A DNA stretch of 64,000 nucleotides from Oegoconia quadripuncta (Eukaryota > Arthropoda > Insecta > Lepidoptera > Autostichidae). Both the position numbers and the translations under genes were made by a program. This document shows positions 24,701 through 34,670 of this stretch, piece by piece (positions within the stretch are counted from its first letter, which is position 1; each line of letters begins with the position of its first letter). The notes under the pieces were generated by a model. It saw only the letters and a program-made list of their open reading frames with translations, did not search any database and had not been told where the DNA came from. The stretch spans positions 4,094,501 to 4,158,500 of the forward strand of contig OX438760.1 in assembly GCA_949316235.1 (NCBI GenBank), read 5' to 3'.

Positions 24701-27700
24701 GTTGTGCCGTTTGTATAGTCAGAAACACAATTAAGGTAGTAGCTCTTTATTTATAATTACGTTAGAGAAAATCTAAAGGGTCTTTTTTTAAATAGAAATT
24801 GTTTAACCGCCTACGTGGCTCAATGTAAACAAAGTTGGGTTCTCGATTCGGAGGTCACGGGTTCGATCCCCAGCGGGGTACATGTTTAGGTACTCGGTTT
24901 GGTGGTAGGGCATTTTAAATGTCCGCCTGGCTAGCTACCACCAAGCCATCTAAATTCCATTACCATCTAAATCTACCACCAAGCAGCAATGTTAATAGCA
25001 TTGTTGTGTTCCGGTTGTCACAGATAAGATAGCCAGTCCCCCAAATGTGTTGGGGTTTCCGGGTCAGTACGCTTCCACCTTTGACCTCATCTTCACTTAA
25101 CATCAGGTGTGATTGAGATAAAGTACCAACCCGTTGTGCATAAAAAATAGGCAAGAAAGCGACGCAAGCCGTAAATAAAATTAAATAAATAAATATCTTT
25201 GCACATACACAGAGCGCCATGTAATTCCTCATTAAGCAACTACGCCCGAAATTTTATTTAATACCAGATGGCTGATAAACTACACGAATATGTTTTTGTT
25301 TTCTAAATAAATCCATATATAAATGAAAAACATCCATAACTCGGATACACATGGCCACACTCATGATACAACCATATGCCTCCAGCGGGACAGTCCCGTT
25401 TTTATGTGATTAGTCCCATTATCCCCGATACAATAGTCGGGACGCAGTAATGTATCGTTATCTAAAAATACTGGAACACTGAAAATGTTTGCAATGAAGC
25501 TCGTTTACTAAAAGTAATTTGAATTATAGCGAATTTTGTTACAATTAGAAAGGGAATTTATGTATAAGGAGTATATATCATCATTTCATTATTTTCTAAA
25601 AACTAGACCAAACAGTGTGCTTTTATGGACTCGTTCAGTACAGTTCGCCACTGTTACAGGTGTACGTAGGTAATTATAATCGGATAAGTACACCCGCCAT
25701 TCTGACAGACAATTTCATTTGACACCGTTACATAAAAATCTGATGTTCCGCTTCGAGCGAAAAATTAAATTAAACGGCAAGTTGTAAGGTAAAGTCCTTA
25801 GATTGTTTTTATAATTTATTATAATATTATATTGCACTCTTACCTATAGTTATGTATGTTAGTATGTATGTAATGAAATACCCACGAGCGACACAATCCA
25901 ACCGTGAAGGGCAGGGTTGATTCCCGCGCGATTCACCTTACGCTTGTTATATTCATGTTACTCCGATTATATTCTTCTGTGTCAACTAACGCTACACGAT
26001 TAGACATTTTTTTGTAATTTATTGAAATGTTTACTTACGTACAATCGGGATAAGGTACAATATGCACTTAGGAATCTCACTGTAACGTATTTTATCTAGT
26101 AGCTAGTTTTCATGACCACTAATTATAAGCAATTTTCGGTTTCTTTTATTCTAATAAAAGTTCCTATTTACAAACCTTAAAAAAATCATCCGGTATATGT
26201 ATATATAGATATCAGTGACGTGCATAATGTTTTGTCACAGGGTAGGTAGAAATTATAAAATTTGCTATTACATGAGAAAAAATACAACTACAAAATAATA
26301 ACTCACTCTTTTAACAATTTTCGCAACTGCTTAGAATATTTTCTATTCATATTTGTATGATTCAGCAGTCTTGACAATTCATTTCGAACAAAACTTGCAA
26401 TTTTCTTGAGTAGGCACTACCTTTCTGCTTATATGGAGGGCATGGCAGTGAAATATATATTCCGAATGAGTTTATTTACTGTAAGGAAAACATTAGGGCA
26501 TATTAGATAAGTAAAATAGAAGGTATTGCCATAGTTAGTTCAATTTAACCGATACACTTCTCGCCGAAAATTAAATTTCCATCCACATCACCTGGATGAG
26601 TGGAAGTCTACCACTGTACGTTTCTCAAGAAACTTCTTACCACGTACGACCACCCTGTGGAACGGACTTCCGGCAGCGGTATTCCCGAACGAGTACGACA
26701 TTGGAACCTTCAAGAAACGAGCCTACACCTTCCTCAAAGGCCGGCAACGCCTCTGTGATCCTTTTGGTGTTGCGGGTGTCCATGGGCGGCGGTGATTGCT
26801 TTCCATCAGGTGACCCGCATGCTCGTTTGCCGCCCTCTCATATAAAAAAAAAAACATTTTTTTTTCACAACCATAATCGAATAATGCGCTGTGTCATTTG
26901 ACTGTCATGTTTGTAACCCATTCCACATAATTAAATAAAATATATAAAAAAACTTGGAGAAAATATGAGTTGTAATAAAAATAAATTTCGCAATACGAAT
27001 CCCGCCAGTCGCACATCAATCTCCGGCCGGCACGTGTGGCGGTGATAGTTTTGAAAAAAAAATAATAATTAAACTACCTATGCCAATACCTTCTATTTCA
27101 CTTACCTAATATGCCCTGTTATTTTCTTTACGGTAAATAAACTCTTACTCTTACCGTAAATATTTTCTTTTATATCATTCGTAACACTTAAACGAACGGA
27201 ATCATTACTCACAGGTTAATTTTCTACAAATATCATAATGTCATTAGCAAAGTTTGACTACCTAATAGTTCCTACGGGCTAATGACATTTTACTACAAAG
27301 GACAGGACTAATTTTTGACATGTTTATTATTCGGCTATGGAATTCGCTACCTGATTCACTTAGACGTGCTCAGTCACTGAACGTATTCAAGGCTCAAGTG
27401 AAGGAGTTGTATCTAGCCCTCTAGCTCCTCTATCTATCCTCTTTTCGTTCCATACTCGCATTAATTACTATGTGCTTAGTTATTTATTTATTTTATTAAA
27501 ATTAGTTTACCGCGCACGCTACCTACATATCATGTGCATAATGCTTCCTAACCCAAAGGTTGCCTGGAAGAGAACCTTTGGGTTAGGAAAGTTGCTTTTA
27601 GTGATAAGGCCGCCAAATTGTACTATCCCCTTTTTCTTATTTTTCTTATGTTTCTTATTGTTGTACAATAAAGAATATTTTGTTTGCTTCCTCAGCAACA

Positions 27701-30700
27701 ATTGATTTAAATTACTAATCAGTGACAAGTTCGCCTACTTCCGTCTCTTTCGTTCCAGTGCTCATTGGTGCATTTGTGTTAGCCTATAGTGGCCACCTGA
27801 GTCAGTATTAAGCCACCCCTGTAGAACACCGGCTTAACGACTATCTTCAATTGACTGCTTAGAGATCTACCAATTATGAATTCGGATTTACAGATGTTGC
27901 GAGTGCGGGTGCGAGTGCTTTCAATTTACAACACGCTACATTTTCCAGGTTGATAAACCTAAAAAGGAATAAGATAGGTTTTATTGAAGTCTAGTAGCAC
28001 AGGTTGGCTATTTGTTACAGCATTTTACAACTGTTCCTTGACAGCTCTATTCGCGGCAGAGATGTGGACGCAATCAGATTTTATGACCAACAGATGCGGT
28101 ACAGTGTAATGAAATGTGCAGTAACTTAAGTAGTCTGTGGCGTCTTTTCGAATTTATAAGATTTCCACAAAGCAACAATTTTATATAGATTACCAACGAA
28201 AGAAATGACACAAAAAAGGATTATAAAAACAGACCAGCCACCGTAGCATGTCAGGCGCGATAAACGTTTATGTCGCGCGAGATTTGTCCTGCTCATTCGC
28301 TTGGAAGAAATATACAACTATCCCACTATCACTCCTTCGTCGCACGCGACAAACAACGTAGTCAGAATACGCTCTACCTTAGCTATCTTCCACTACGTGA
28401 GCTATATGTATATATACATGCTCGTTTTCCTTAAAAGATACCTAGACATTAACTATCTACTTCAGTTTCAAGTTTATTATTTATGTATTTTTTTAACCGG
28501 ATATGGTAGAGAATGAAGCTCGCGATCTCAGTAGAGACCTATTTATGTTCTTGAAGATCCCAAAATCGTAGAATTCAGGAAAGACTGACGACGGAAGGGA
28601 GTAAAATTCCGCTCGCCTAGTAATCCAAAGTTGAAATGTCAATGGTGGCGTAAGATTATGTAATTGCAATGCACACTCTCCGAAATAAACCCTCTGCAAA
28701 AGCTCTGCAATCAATCAGTTAACCCTATCAATCTTTTGGTACGTTTCGTCATTCCAAAAGACGGATTGGTGACAATTCCATGACTTCTAAATTGCAGAGC
28801 CTCGAACACCTGTCTCCAAACGGTCTTCGGAAAAAGCAAATTTTCCAAAAACTTCCCCTTAGCTATGTCCTGTTTCCATCATACACAAAACTGTCACCTT
28901 GAAAAGCGTGGATTGTAGCAAGATAGTAAAGACGGCTGTGCTTACCCATTCGCGGAGTTGTGTTACTGGCTTGCATGCAATGAATGTGATTGAGTACCTA
29001 TATGTTGTGGTTCTGCGGTGAGACTTACATAAAATCGTTGATTTAACATCCGTGCCTGTTTGTGATGCATCATTGACACCAATGGTTACAACACTCAACT
29101 TAAAGAAAGTTTTATAGCTGTTTGAAAAATCAGGTTTTAGGTTAACGTGAAAGACCTGATTGTTTAACTCGTCGCAGTTAGTTGCCTGGAAAAAGGAAGA
29201 CCCATTACGCTCGGAGACGCAATTGTAATGGATTAAGTTATAACGATGACAGTTCTTTAATCTAAAACCGCACGAATAGATATCGTGATAAAGTTGAAAT
29301 TGGTGCACGTTCTAAAGTGGCTGTTACGTGGTCGGCCAATAAAAACAAAGATTGTAAGGAAACTAAACTTGTAGATTAAAAAGGGAACAGCGTGGTTTAC
29401 AACCAGTCAAACAATATTTCAGCTATATTTGGAAGCAACTAAAGCGTAATTAATTCAGATTTTTATTTAATTAGCTTTGAATAGCCATATTTGCCTTTAT
29501 CTCCTATATATCGAAATTAATCCGTTAACGTTTCGGATACAACCATTATCTCGAGAATATCCTGAATATTATGATATTTTTTGCAATGCCGAATGAAATG
29601 TTGTTTTCTGGGTTTTTATTTTTAAATAGATCACGTTAGTCCTTACTAGTGGAGCGTCGTGAAGGAAAACATCGTGAGGAAACCTGGATGCCTGAGAAAT
29701 AAAAATTCTAAAGCAAGTGAAGGCCAGCGTTATTGGGACTATGGCTCATTATACGAGGGAAGGCCTATATCCCTGCAGTGGGATGTTTACGTGTTGATGA
29801 TGAGTCCTTATTTAGGAACTTAATTTAAATCTGCGGAACTGTTAATGTTGTTATAAGACTCTTAATTTCCCAAATACTTAGTGGATTTAAATAATAAAAA
29901 GTAATCTTTTCCGTTCTCCTCCAATATTTTAAATAAAACGGAAGATAGGGAGTTTGAGGCTCTCTTTTCTATTTTTTTTTTGTCCACTTGATAGATACAA
30001 AAGATTACGTTGAGGAGGGACAAAAAGTATTGGCTTACGCCGATAAGATCACAGTACAGTTGACTTTACAGTTATTCATACAGGGCTGTTTTAAATGAAT
30101 AATGGTAGCATGATACCTATTCAAGCTATAACAGCCGTAGTTGTCTTAAATGATCCTCTTGTCTAGACTATAATTTTAGAGAACTTCTGATGGTACAGAT
30201 TAAATAGCCAGCTGTGCTGCTATGCTGCTATGCTGCCGATATATGATGCTGCTGCTATCATTGATCATGTAAAATTGCCCTGTAAGATTAATGGAGCCGA
30301 CTGTACGTAAATTGTTTTTGAATGAACAAATAACATCGATAGCTCGAAATATTTGTAAACTCTATGAATCACTCACGGCTGACGGTTTGTATTCCTTGTC
30401 GTGGACACATATTTCTTTGTGTCATCTTTCCGGTGCCGTTAAAAACCTCCTCATACTTGCGGTCCTTACAAATCGGAAATTTTTATCGCTAGTTTTCTGT
30501 ATTTGGTACCTTTATATTATGTACTAGTGTCTGTAGATTATTTTTAATACATCTAAGTTAGAATCGAAAATGTTAAATCATAAACGCTGCTAATTAAAAT
30601 ACCATAAATCTTTATTCACATTAGTATTAAGGTCAAGTTTGACAACCATAGGTCAGATGCTTGGTTAGAGTTACGAAAGAACTTGATCCATTAATTATTA

Positions 30701-32881
30701 AAATTCATGAGTGAGCATATATTATTGAAGATTGTCTAGTTTTAGGGCCACCGCTAATGTTAGAGTGTTCCGGCATCGACAGTTTTAGATATGATAGCCG
30801 ACGGATATGTTGCGGTCTGACTGACGTAATAGCTTCTCATAATGTGGATACTTCATGTTAAACACAAAGAAGTAGGATAATAAAAGGACCTAAAGTAGTC
30901 CCCTGCGGTACACCGACCTTTTAAACTTATAGAAAAACAAAAGCATCACAAGCAACTTGTAATTCTCTCTTCACCTTGCCATTTCGATGAAAGGCCTGTT
31001 AGCCTCTAGTAATATTCAAATTGGGCAATTCATAATACTTTTGTTTGAAGATGTCGATACAATCAAAGCTTAACGTTGAAACACGCGGACGTTTTATTAA
31101 TGTGTCATAATACTCATAATATACCTAATGATTTGAGTGTAATATTTTTCTTTGGCGTACAAGATACATCAAAATACGCAATTCTTTTGATATATGATTA
31201 CCAAATATATTACGGTATACCTCGTGGCGCAGTCGCATTCGCTATTCGTTTTCATAAGCAATGTTTGGCGCGGTCAGTCCTGAGATGGGTGACCACTAAT
31301 GACATTTTAATAAGAGTGTTTCCATGCTTCGGAGGGCACGTAAAATCGTCGGTCTCGGTTGTTTTCAATTGAAGGCAGTCGTTAAGCCAAGTCCGTGGCC
31401 TACAGGGGCGGCTTAAAAACACTGGCCGTCAGGTGGCCACTAGTCTGACACATAAATCCACCAATACGCACTGGGCCACGTGGTGGGCCCATATCCTCTC
31501 CTGTTGGAAAGAGACTGTTACTGATGATACCTGTATAGACTAAAATGTAGACTTGTGTTTAAATAATTTTAACATACAACAAAACAAAACGAGAACAGAA
31601 ACTTATAAATAACATGATCCGACGAGTGACAATTTACATATCTATATTATACCCTGGGTCCTCTTTGAAGTTGCTTACCAATTCTTAAATATATTATATG
31701 AAAAAGTCGTATAACCTACCTTGAAACGAAATCATACTTACCTAATAGCAGCTCCTATAGACATTGCAAATATCCTTGCTATTCCATCTTGCTAGGTCAT
31801 CAACATACATTTTGTCTCGTTTTAACTTGATATTCGTATGCGTAGGAGCACGGAAGTGTTTACGTGTTCCGAATAAATATAGTGGAGTGGACTTATAACG
31901 TATGTTGTAACTACCAACATAATGATTTGGAAATTTGCATTGACCTGTTGTATCATGTCCCAAAAATATTTATTGATTATGATAATACATAGTCACATAC
32001 AATAGCTTTTAGATAGATAACTATAATGGAGTGGAAGATTTTGAATTATCTTCTTTATGATTATCGATTGCATAGTTTACTGAAGGTACAAAATTTTCTA
32101 ATTTTTATTTCATTCCAAATCCATAAACTTAATCAGGGTTTCTTATAGTATATAGAATTATAAATCAGTACAGATAAGATATGATCCTAAATTTCATGTG
32201 GGCTTTGAATTACCTTCCTCTAGGTCAAAGTTCCCTTAAAAAAGTTGAAAGGTTTTTAAATGTTAATAGCGTTTTTATCACATTCCAGTTACAACCGGCT
32301 ACGAGTCCGACCGTGAGGAATGGAGAAGCAGCCGTTCCCAGTTCTCCACAACCGCCTTCGACAGTCTCGCCCGACCCACGAAGATGGCCATGGCTTTAAC
32401 CCTGAGAAAACCCCAAAGATTAGAACCACCGGTGCAGTACTACCGACTACCAAATGAGAAGCCAAAACTCACCCAGCTGCCTTTTAGACCAAACAACTTC
32501 TTGCCGAGGCCTCCGAGACTACCCCGGCCTACTACTGAGATAAAGAGGAACTTAAATACAGACCATAGAAAATTCACTTCACTACAGAACTTGGAGCTGC
32601 CGAAGAAATTAAGCGAACCGAAGAAAAACGATGTGAAAAAGACGAATTACTCGAACTTGTCCACCAGGATCACGGGTTTGACAAATAAGTTAAGGGATTT
32701 AGGGAATCCAAGTAATACACTTGGAAGGTTCAAAGCTCAGTCGCATGGCGATGTGGCAAATTTGAAACCAGTTTTGAAGACAGGTCAGGATGGAGCGAAG
32801 AGGTCTGTAGTAAGGACCTGCAGTGCAGAACCACCAAAGAAAGTCACTTTTAGCGCATTTGCTACTGTTCAAGTTGTTTAG
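14165..32881 (+). CDS. Adaptor-like protein, PTB/PH-like region possible (two coding exons)
   Basis: Exon A is 14161-15119, after TTGTTTCAG and before GTGAGT. Exon B is 32289-32881, after CACATTCCAG, ending in TAG. The phase-1 junction joins exactly: SASNK is followed by [12 protein letters not shown]. From the first ATG in exon A (14165) the product is 515 residues. The exon starts G-ACA-ATG in open frame after an acceptor, so the coding region may begin in an unseen upstream exon. Residues about 28-150 alternate strand-like stretches ([23 protein letters not shown]) and a closing helix ([12 protein letters not shown]), resembling the end of a PTB/PH fold; this is an inference from pattern. 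The rest is basic, low in hydrophobics and likely disordered, with KAPPPP (possible SH3 ligand) and a C-terminal KKVTF that fits the RVxF protein phosphatase 1 docking motif. Not a family I recognise. Confidence 0.8.
15120..16082. other. Start of the 17.2-kb intron, few features
   Basis: The donor is AAAG|GTGAGT. A SINE-B 3' fragment (minus) lies at about 15563-15640; the rest is unassigned. Confidence 0.5.
16083..16290 (-). repeat. SINE-C with a SINE-D-like head
   Basis: On the minus strand the head matches SINE-D (CTCTGACCACTATACCAAAA, GTTGCGGGTTCGAATCCCGC), while the tail is SINE-C (CTTAGTTTGGGACTAGATGA). This mixed copy shows that C and D are one lineage with interchangeable heads. It abuts a MITE-D fragment on its right. 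Confidence 0.75.
16291..16465 (+). mobile_element. MITE-D fragment
   Basis: Contains AAGTAAACCATACTGAAACC, then the inverted counterpart GGTTTCAGAATGGTTTACTT, flanking GGTTACGAACAACTTTCGAC. The foldback arms are readable; the outer ends are lost. Confidence 0.6.
16699..16832 (+). repeat. (TG)n microsatellite
   Basis: About 134 bases of TG repeat, with a few CG interruptions in the first 50 bases and a pure run of about 80 bases after. It gives spurious open frames on both strands. It adjoins a MITE-D piece at 16835. Confidence 0.95.
16835..17187 (+). mobile_element. Two MITE-D copies side by side
   Basis: A truncated copy (16835-16930) ends GGAATTACACGAATTCAATT; a second one (16935-17187) begins ATTCGTGTAATTTCG and ends AAGTACACGAATTAAATATC. 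They meet through a short spacer around CACCATGTAGGTATATG. A similar head-to-tail pair is at 20517-20967. Confidence 0.65.
17188..17545 (-). repeat. Two SINE-B 3' parts in tandem
   Basis: SINE-B 3' ends on the minus strand are seen at 17188-17280 and 17363-17545, both starting with TTTTTTTATGCACAACGGGT on the plus strand. Between them (17281-17362) lies a segment with TTCAGTCATGGTCCATCTAAG that recurs inverted at about 50545-50620, next to another SINE-B. That segment may be part of a longer SINE-B variant. Confidence 0.65.
17881..17923. repeat. Perfect 15-bp inverted repeat
   Basis: GAACACGTTTTCTCC at 17881-17895 is answered by its reverse complement at 17909-17923, with a 13-base AT-rich loop. 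It lies in the giant intron; no copy was seen elsewhere. Function unknown. Confidence 0.7.
18017..18240 (+). repeat. SINE-C, full length
   Basis: The head TTGGTGTAGTGGATAGTGAC and box B-like GGTTGCGGGTTAGAATCCCG lead through the family body to an (ATTT/ATT)n tail at about 18225-18250. Confidence 0.85.
18241..20516. other. Intronic stretch with weak repeat remnants
   Basis: Pieces near 18640-18900 and 20340-20490 share CACGTTT..., CCCATTTGGGATA and AGGTCGTG motifs with repeat K near 46.6 kb; they are too decayed for boundaries. The short frames at 18986-19180, 19181-19411 and 19874-20152 have no support. Confidence 0.4.
20517..20967 (+). mobile_element. Two MITE-D copies head to tail
   Basis: The first copy is 20517-about 20708 and the second about 20703-20967. 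Each has the GTGTAATTCC-type start, the CAACTTTCC...GGAACCATAG box and a TTACACGA end. They meet at ATTACACGATACAAATTCATGTAATT. Confidence 0.65.
21247..21282. repeat. 13-bp inverted repeat
   Basis: AATATTCAGCATT and AATGCTGAATATT are separated by about 12 bases. A single short hairpin; too small an arm for a typical microRNA precursor. Confidence 0.6.
21500..21870 (-). mobile_element. MITE-D interrupted by a LINE tail
   Basis: MITE-D sequence to about 21606 (AAGTCCAATAATAT) resumes at about 21770 (ATTCGGCTGAATTTGGCTGT). Between is a retrotransposon 3' end with GGAAGATATCTCTTTTAGGGAT and TGCAATAGAGTGT followed by (AAAT)n at 21736-21766. Confidence 0.65.
21885..21978 (-). repeat. SINE-C head fragment
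   Basis: On the minus strand: tRNA-like head (GACCGATTGAGTGGGTATAG), a decayed box B and the first bases of the body. Confidence 0.6.
22205..22355 (+). repeat. Repeat G fragment
   Basis: Contains AGGTGGCCACACCTCTGCTA and CTCTCCCAGTGAGAGGAAGC, ending near GATGATGA. Matches the fragments at 13890 and 31400. Confidence 0.55.
22410..22675 (+). repeat. SINE-D, full length
   Basis: Head TCAGTGTAGTGGCTAGAAAC, box B GGTCGCGGGTTCGATTCCCG, tail GGAACTAGATGGCGCGTGTC. The tail keeps the TAGATGGCGC core discussed in the findings. Confidence 0.85.
22918..23060 (+). repeat. Repeat M
   Basis: The segment CATTCCATACTCAAGCCC ... TTTTTCGAAATGAATAGACC recurs at 41035-41300 (same strand), where its inner part is also partly inverted. 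Boundaries unknown. Confidence 0.55.
23170..23278 (-). repeat. SINE-A 3' half
   Basis: From ATCATCATCAGTTCGTAAAC (inverted tail) to GTGCGGGTTGGTGACTT; the tRNA head is missing. Confidence 0.75.
23611..23803 (-). repeat. SINE-C
   Basis: On the minus strand it starts ATTGGTGTAGTGGACAGTGA, lacks the usual box B segment (short deletion after the GCGAAACCAA block) and runs to the ATAAATAATAATAAATA tail. Confidence 0.75.
24082..24305 (+). repeat. SINE-B, 3' truncated
   Basis: The head (GTCGCCTCCGTGGCTCAATT) and body run to about AAATAAGATGGGGTT, where the family sequence stops and the GC-richer stretch at 24306-24650 begins. Confidence 0.75.
24306..24650 (-). other. GC-richer intronic island with a minus-strand open frame
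   Basis: Not matched to any repeat here. On the minus strand 24341-24610 is open for 89 codons. A good splice donor, CACAG|GTTAGT, lies near 24405-24415, downstream of a stretch rich in Leu, Ala and Arg ([14 protein letters not shown]). This could be a first exon or 5' UTR of an antisense gene, or chance. No family recognised. Confidence 0.25.
24805..25147 (+). repeat. SINE-B, full length
   Basis: Head ACCGCCTACGTGGCTCAATG, box B GGTCACGGGTTCGATCCCC, 3' end CAACCCGTTGTGCATAAAAA. A short duplicated piece (CCATCTAAAT) sits at about 24945-24975. Confidence 0.85.
25185..25390 (-). repeat. SINE-D, lacking its head
   Basis: The tail (AGAGCGCCATGTAATTCC on the plus strand) and the body to CATATGCCTCCAGCGGGACA. 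The tRNA-like head is replaced at about 25385 by an unrelated GGGACAGTCCCG palindromic segment. Confidence 0.7.
25391..26574. other. Intronic stretch, nothing recognised
   Basis: AT-rich sequence. The GGGACAGTCCCG motif at its left end resembles a repeat at 55490-55810. Confidence 0.4.
26575..26855 (+). mobile_element. 5'-truncated LINE, ORF2 C-terminus (family 3)
   Basis: The frame beginning near 26590 reads [20 protein letters not shown] then [21 protein letters not shown] and stops after [10 protein letters not shown]. It is followed by TGACCCGCATGCTCGTTTGCC and an A-rich tail at 26843-26851. This is the common C-terminal tail of insect non-LTR reverse transcriptases. The 101-residue frame at 26596-26901 is a shadow of it. 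Confidence 0.8.
27325..27690 (+). mobile_element. 5'-truncated LINE, 3' end (family 1)
   Basis: Matches 6265-6715. Differs by an extra 25 bases at about 27573-27597 that are an inverted copy of the neighbouring TTCCTAACCCAAAGGTT. Ends TTGTACAATAAAGAATATTTTG. Confidence 0.75.
27770..27850 (-). repeat. Repeat G fragment
   Basis: AGTGGCCACCTGAGTCAGTA ... CCGGCTTAACGACTATCTTC, inverted relative to the copy at 31.4 kb. Confidence 0.5.
28235..28365 (+). mobile_element. Small MITE with GTAGCAT ends
   Basis: Starts CCGTAGCATGTCAGGCGCG and ends GTCGCACGCGACAAACAACGTAG. The same element, inverted, sits inside a SINE-D at 43631-43770. Subterminal GTCGCGCG blocks are shared. Confidence 0.65.
28512..28740 (-). 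mobile_element. LINE ORF2 C-terminal fragment (family 4)
   Basis: On the minus strand the frame reads [28 protein letters not shown], the C-terminal tail seen more intact at 52700-53065 (AWNSLPASVFPESYNLGIF). Frame broken. Confidence 0.7.
28741..29649 (-). other. Unassigned stretch with a 149-codon open frame
   Basis: A minus-strand frame at 28859-29308 (149 residues, rich in Cys, His, Ser and Thr) begins with ATG and has no stop. It shows no recognised motif, signal peptide or membrane segment. In AT-rich DNA a frame this long is uncommon but possible by chance. The flank at 28780-28860 shares AAATTGCAGAGCCTCGAA with LINE-family-4 sequence near 60.69 kb, so retroelement origin is plausible. 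Confidence 0.2.
29650..29802 (+). repeat. SINE-A, 5' truncated
   Basis: GGAGCGTCGTGAAGGAAAAC joins directly to the body with the box A-box B region deleted, and runs to the GTGTTGATGATGAG tail. Confidence 0.75.
29803..31199. other. Intronic stretch, nothing recognised
   Basis: AT-rich, with a short GCTGCTATGCTGCTATGCTG imperfect repeat at about 30215-30260. The 78-residue frame at 30291-30527 has no support. Confidence 0.4.
31200..31550 (+). repeat. Repeat G, longest copy
   Basis: It starts with TACCTCGTGGCGCAGTCGCA, contains CTGAGATGGGTGACCACTAA, which resembles the internal control region of 5S rRNA genes, and continues through AGTCCGTGGCCTAC and CCAGGTGGCCACTAGT-like blocks to GATGATACC. 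It may be a composite SINE with an RNA polymerase III type head; this is an inference. Confidence 0.55.
31551..32288. other. End of the giant intron
   Basis: No repeats recognised. The acceptor region TTTTTATCACATTCCAG ends at 32288. Confidence 0.5.
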
Positions 32882-33070
32882 GATACTATCTTACCGTAAT
32901 AACACGGTAAATAGATAATGAAAATTGTAAAAACTATTTTAGAAGGAGAAAAATTATGTCGGTTTATAGAAGACACAGATTTTCATAAGATATGCTTGTT
33001 GTAAAAATAGATAATTACTTTATAAGGTTCATGATAGGCCGGGATTTCTGTGTAAATAATACTTAATGTT

Positions 33071-33076
33071 AATAAA
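33071..33076 (+). terminator. Candidate poly(A) signal of the 14.2-32.9 kb gene
   Basis: AATAAA 190 bases after the stop codon, in ATGTTAATAAAGCAACACC. Others exist further down (for example near 34936), so alternative 3' ends are possible. Confidence 0.55.
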
Positions 33077-34520
33077 GCAACACCTTTGAGTTTTTTCCAA
33101 TAGTATATTTAATATTCGTGTTTGTCTCTAATGTTCTGTGTTTAATATTATTTTAAATACCTATCTGATGTGTTATTTTTGTAATCCTTTTTATACTTTA
33201 TGTAACAAATAACATTTATAATTATTCTTTTAATAATTTATAAATAATTTAGGTACTTCATTTATGATTCTGAACTGACAGCTGTTTTTGAAGCTGTAAA
33301 TAAAAGTTCACCCTTATTTCTTAAATCATAAGGCTCACTCCAAGCAATAATACTTGTAACTGCACTTGATTTATATTACTTAACCTTTACACTAGATGAG
33401 AACGAATATTAAAGAATATTTGCAACAAGTTGGAGTTTAGACAGGAACTAATTCTACTCTGATACTTGCAACTAATTAAAAGAAAATTCGTGTATTGTAC
33501 AACTTAGCTTCAAACAAATTCCATTCTCCGAAGAAATTATTATTGTCCCATCAATCTTTATACTGAATATGATGCTCCAAATAGTACTACAATTCAGAGT
33601 ATCCTATGGCCTAATGATTGTAGCGGATTCAGAAAAACCTCATCGTATTTAGTCACAAAAAAAAACATTTCTTCATACGTTTTGTTATTTACAGCAAACG
33701 CACCAACTCTCACGAGCGAAAGATTACCGGCGCTTAGATATTTTGGATTTATCCATAAATAATTATTCTAAAAGCCATCGGTGGGTATCTAAATTCGACG
33801 TTGTGTGGTAAAGAGCCAATGTTTCTCTGATATTACATAATTTTATGCAGATTCACTTCTTCACCATCATTCCCTTCGACGGAGAAACCCAATAACAATA
33901 GCCGAGTGTGAAATGCCACCAATCTTTACTAGGGAGATTGCTGTCGGTCAGTTTCTATTTAAATATTGAATATTTAATTATGTAATTATTATTTAACTAG
34001 TTGTAATAGAAAGGTGTGGTAATTCATTTTATTTCATCAATATGCGCAACTGAAAAATCATTTCTTTTGATAATTCACTTTAAAGTTTTTAAGGAGTGAT
34101 AAAATCGGACTTTCGAATAGCTTTAAAAATCATTCCTTAGGTAGCAGCAATGCCAGTTTTAATCATTTTGGATATCTTTTTTGGTTATCGTCTGGTAACC
34201 CTTTCTATAAAAGTATACAAATACTTGCCTATATTCATGTGATGGTTGTCACATATTGTAAACAATGTCTGTCCCTATGTTTCATTAACATCTTTCTATT
34301 ACGCGTATACCTACAATATTTTAAAAGAATATTTATTTTATTAGTAAATGTAAAATTAAAATGAAATCCATTTAACATTACAGATCATAATAAGTGAATG
34401 TCGATTCATAAATGTTTCTGTGATTCCTAGTCGACTGTTCTTATTTTTCTGCTTAAAAAAGAATACCTAGGTAATATTTTTTTATTGTAAGTTTAAGTAG
34501 GTGCTTATAACTTTTGAACT
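33077..34520. other. Intergenic AT-rich stretch
   Basis: No repeat family or gene recognised; it may include long 3' UTR sequence of the upstream gene. Confidence 0.4.
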
Positions 34521-34526
34521 ATATTG

Positions 34527-34670
34527 GTGTCGATTCGAATGTACACCAACTAAACTAAACTAAAACCAGTTTTAAAGTCTGTGTCTTTCTCCCTGCAACA
34601 GTACGATGCGACGGCACCACTCCAAAACTGGTTTTAGTTTAGTTTAGTTGGTGTACATCCGAATCGACAC
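34527..34670. mobile_element. Inverted repeat with 48-bp arms
   Basis: The left arm starts GGTGTCGATTCGAATGTACA and the right arm ends TGTACATCCGAATCGACACC, with one mismatch visible in these outer parts. The inner arm is a purine/pyrimidine tract (AACTAAACTAAACTAAAACC). The loop of about 48 bases contains GTACGATGCGACGGCACC. Most likely a foldback MITE; it would fold into a stable RNA hairpin if transcribed. Confidence 0.75.
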
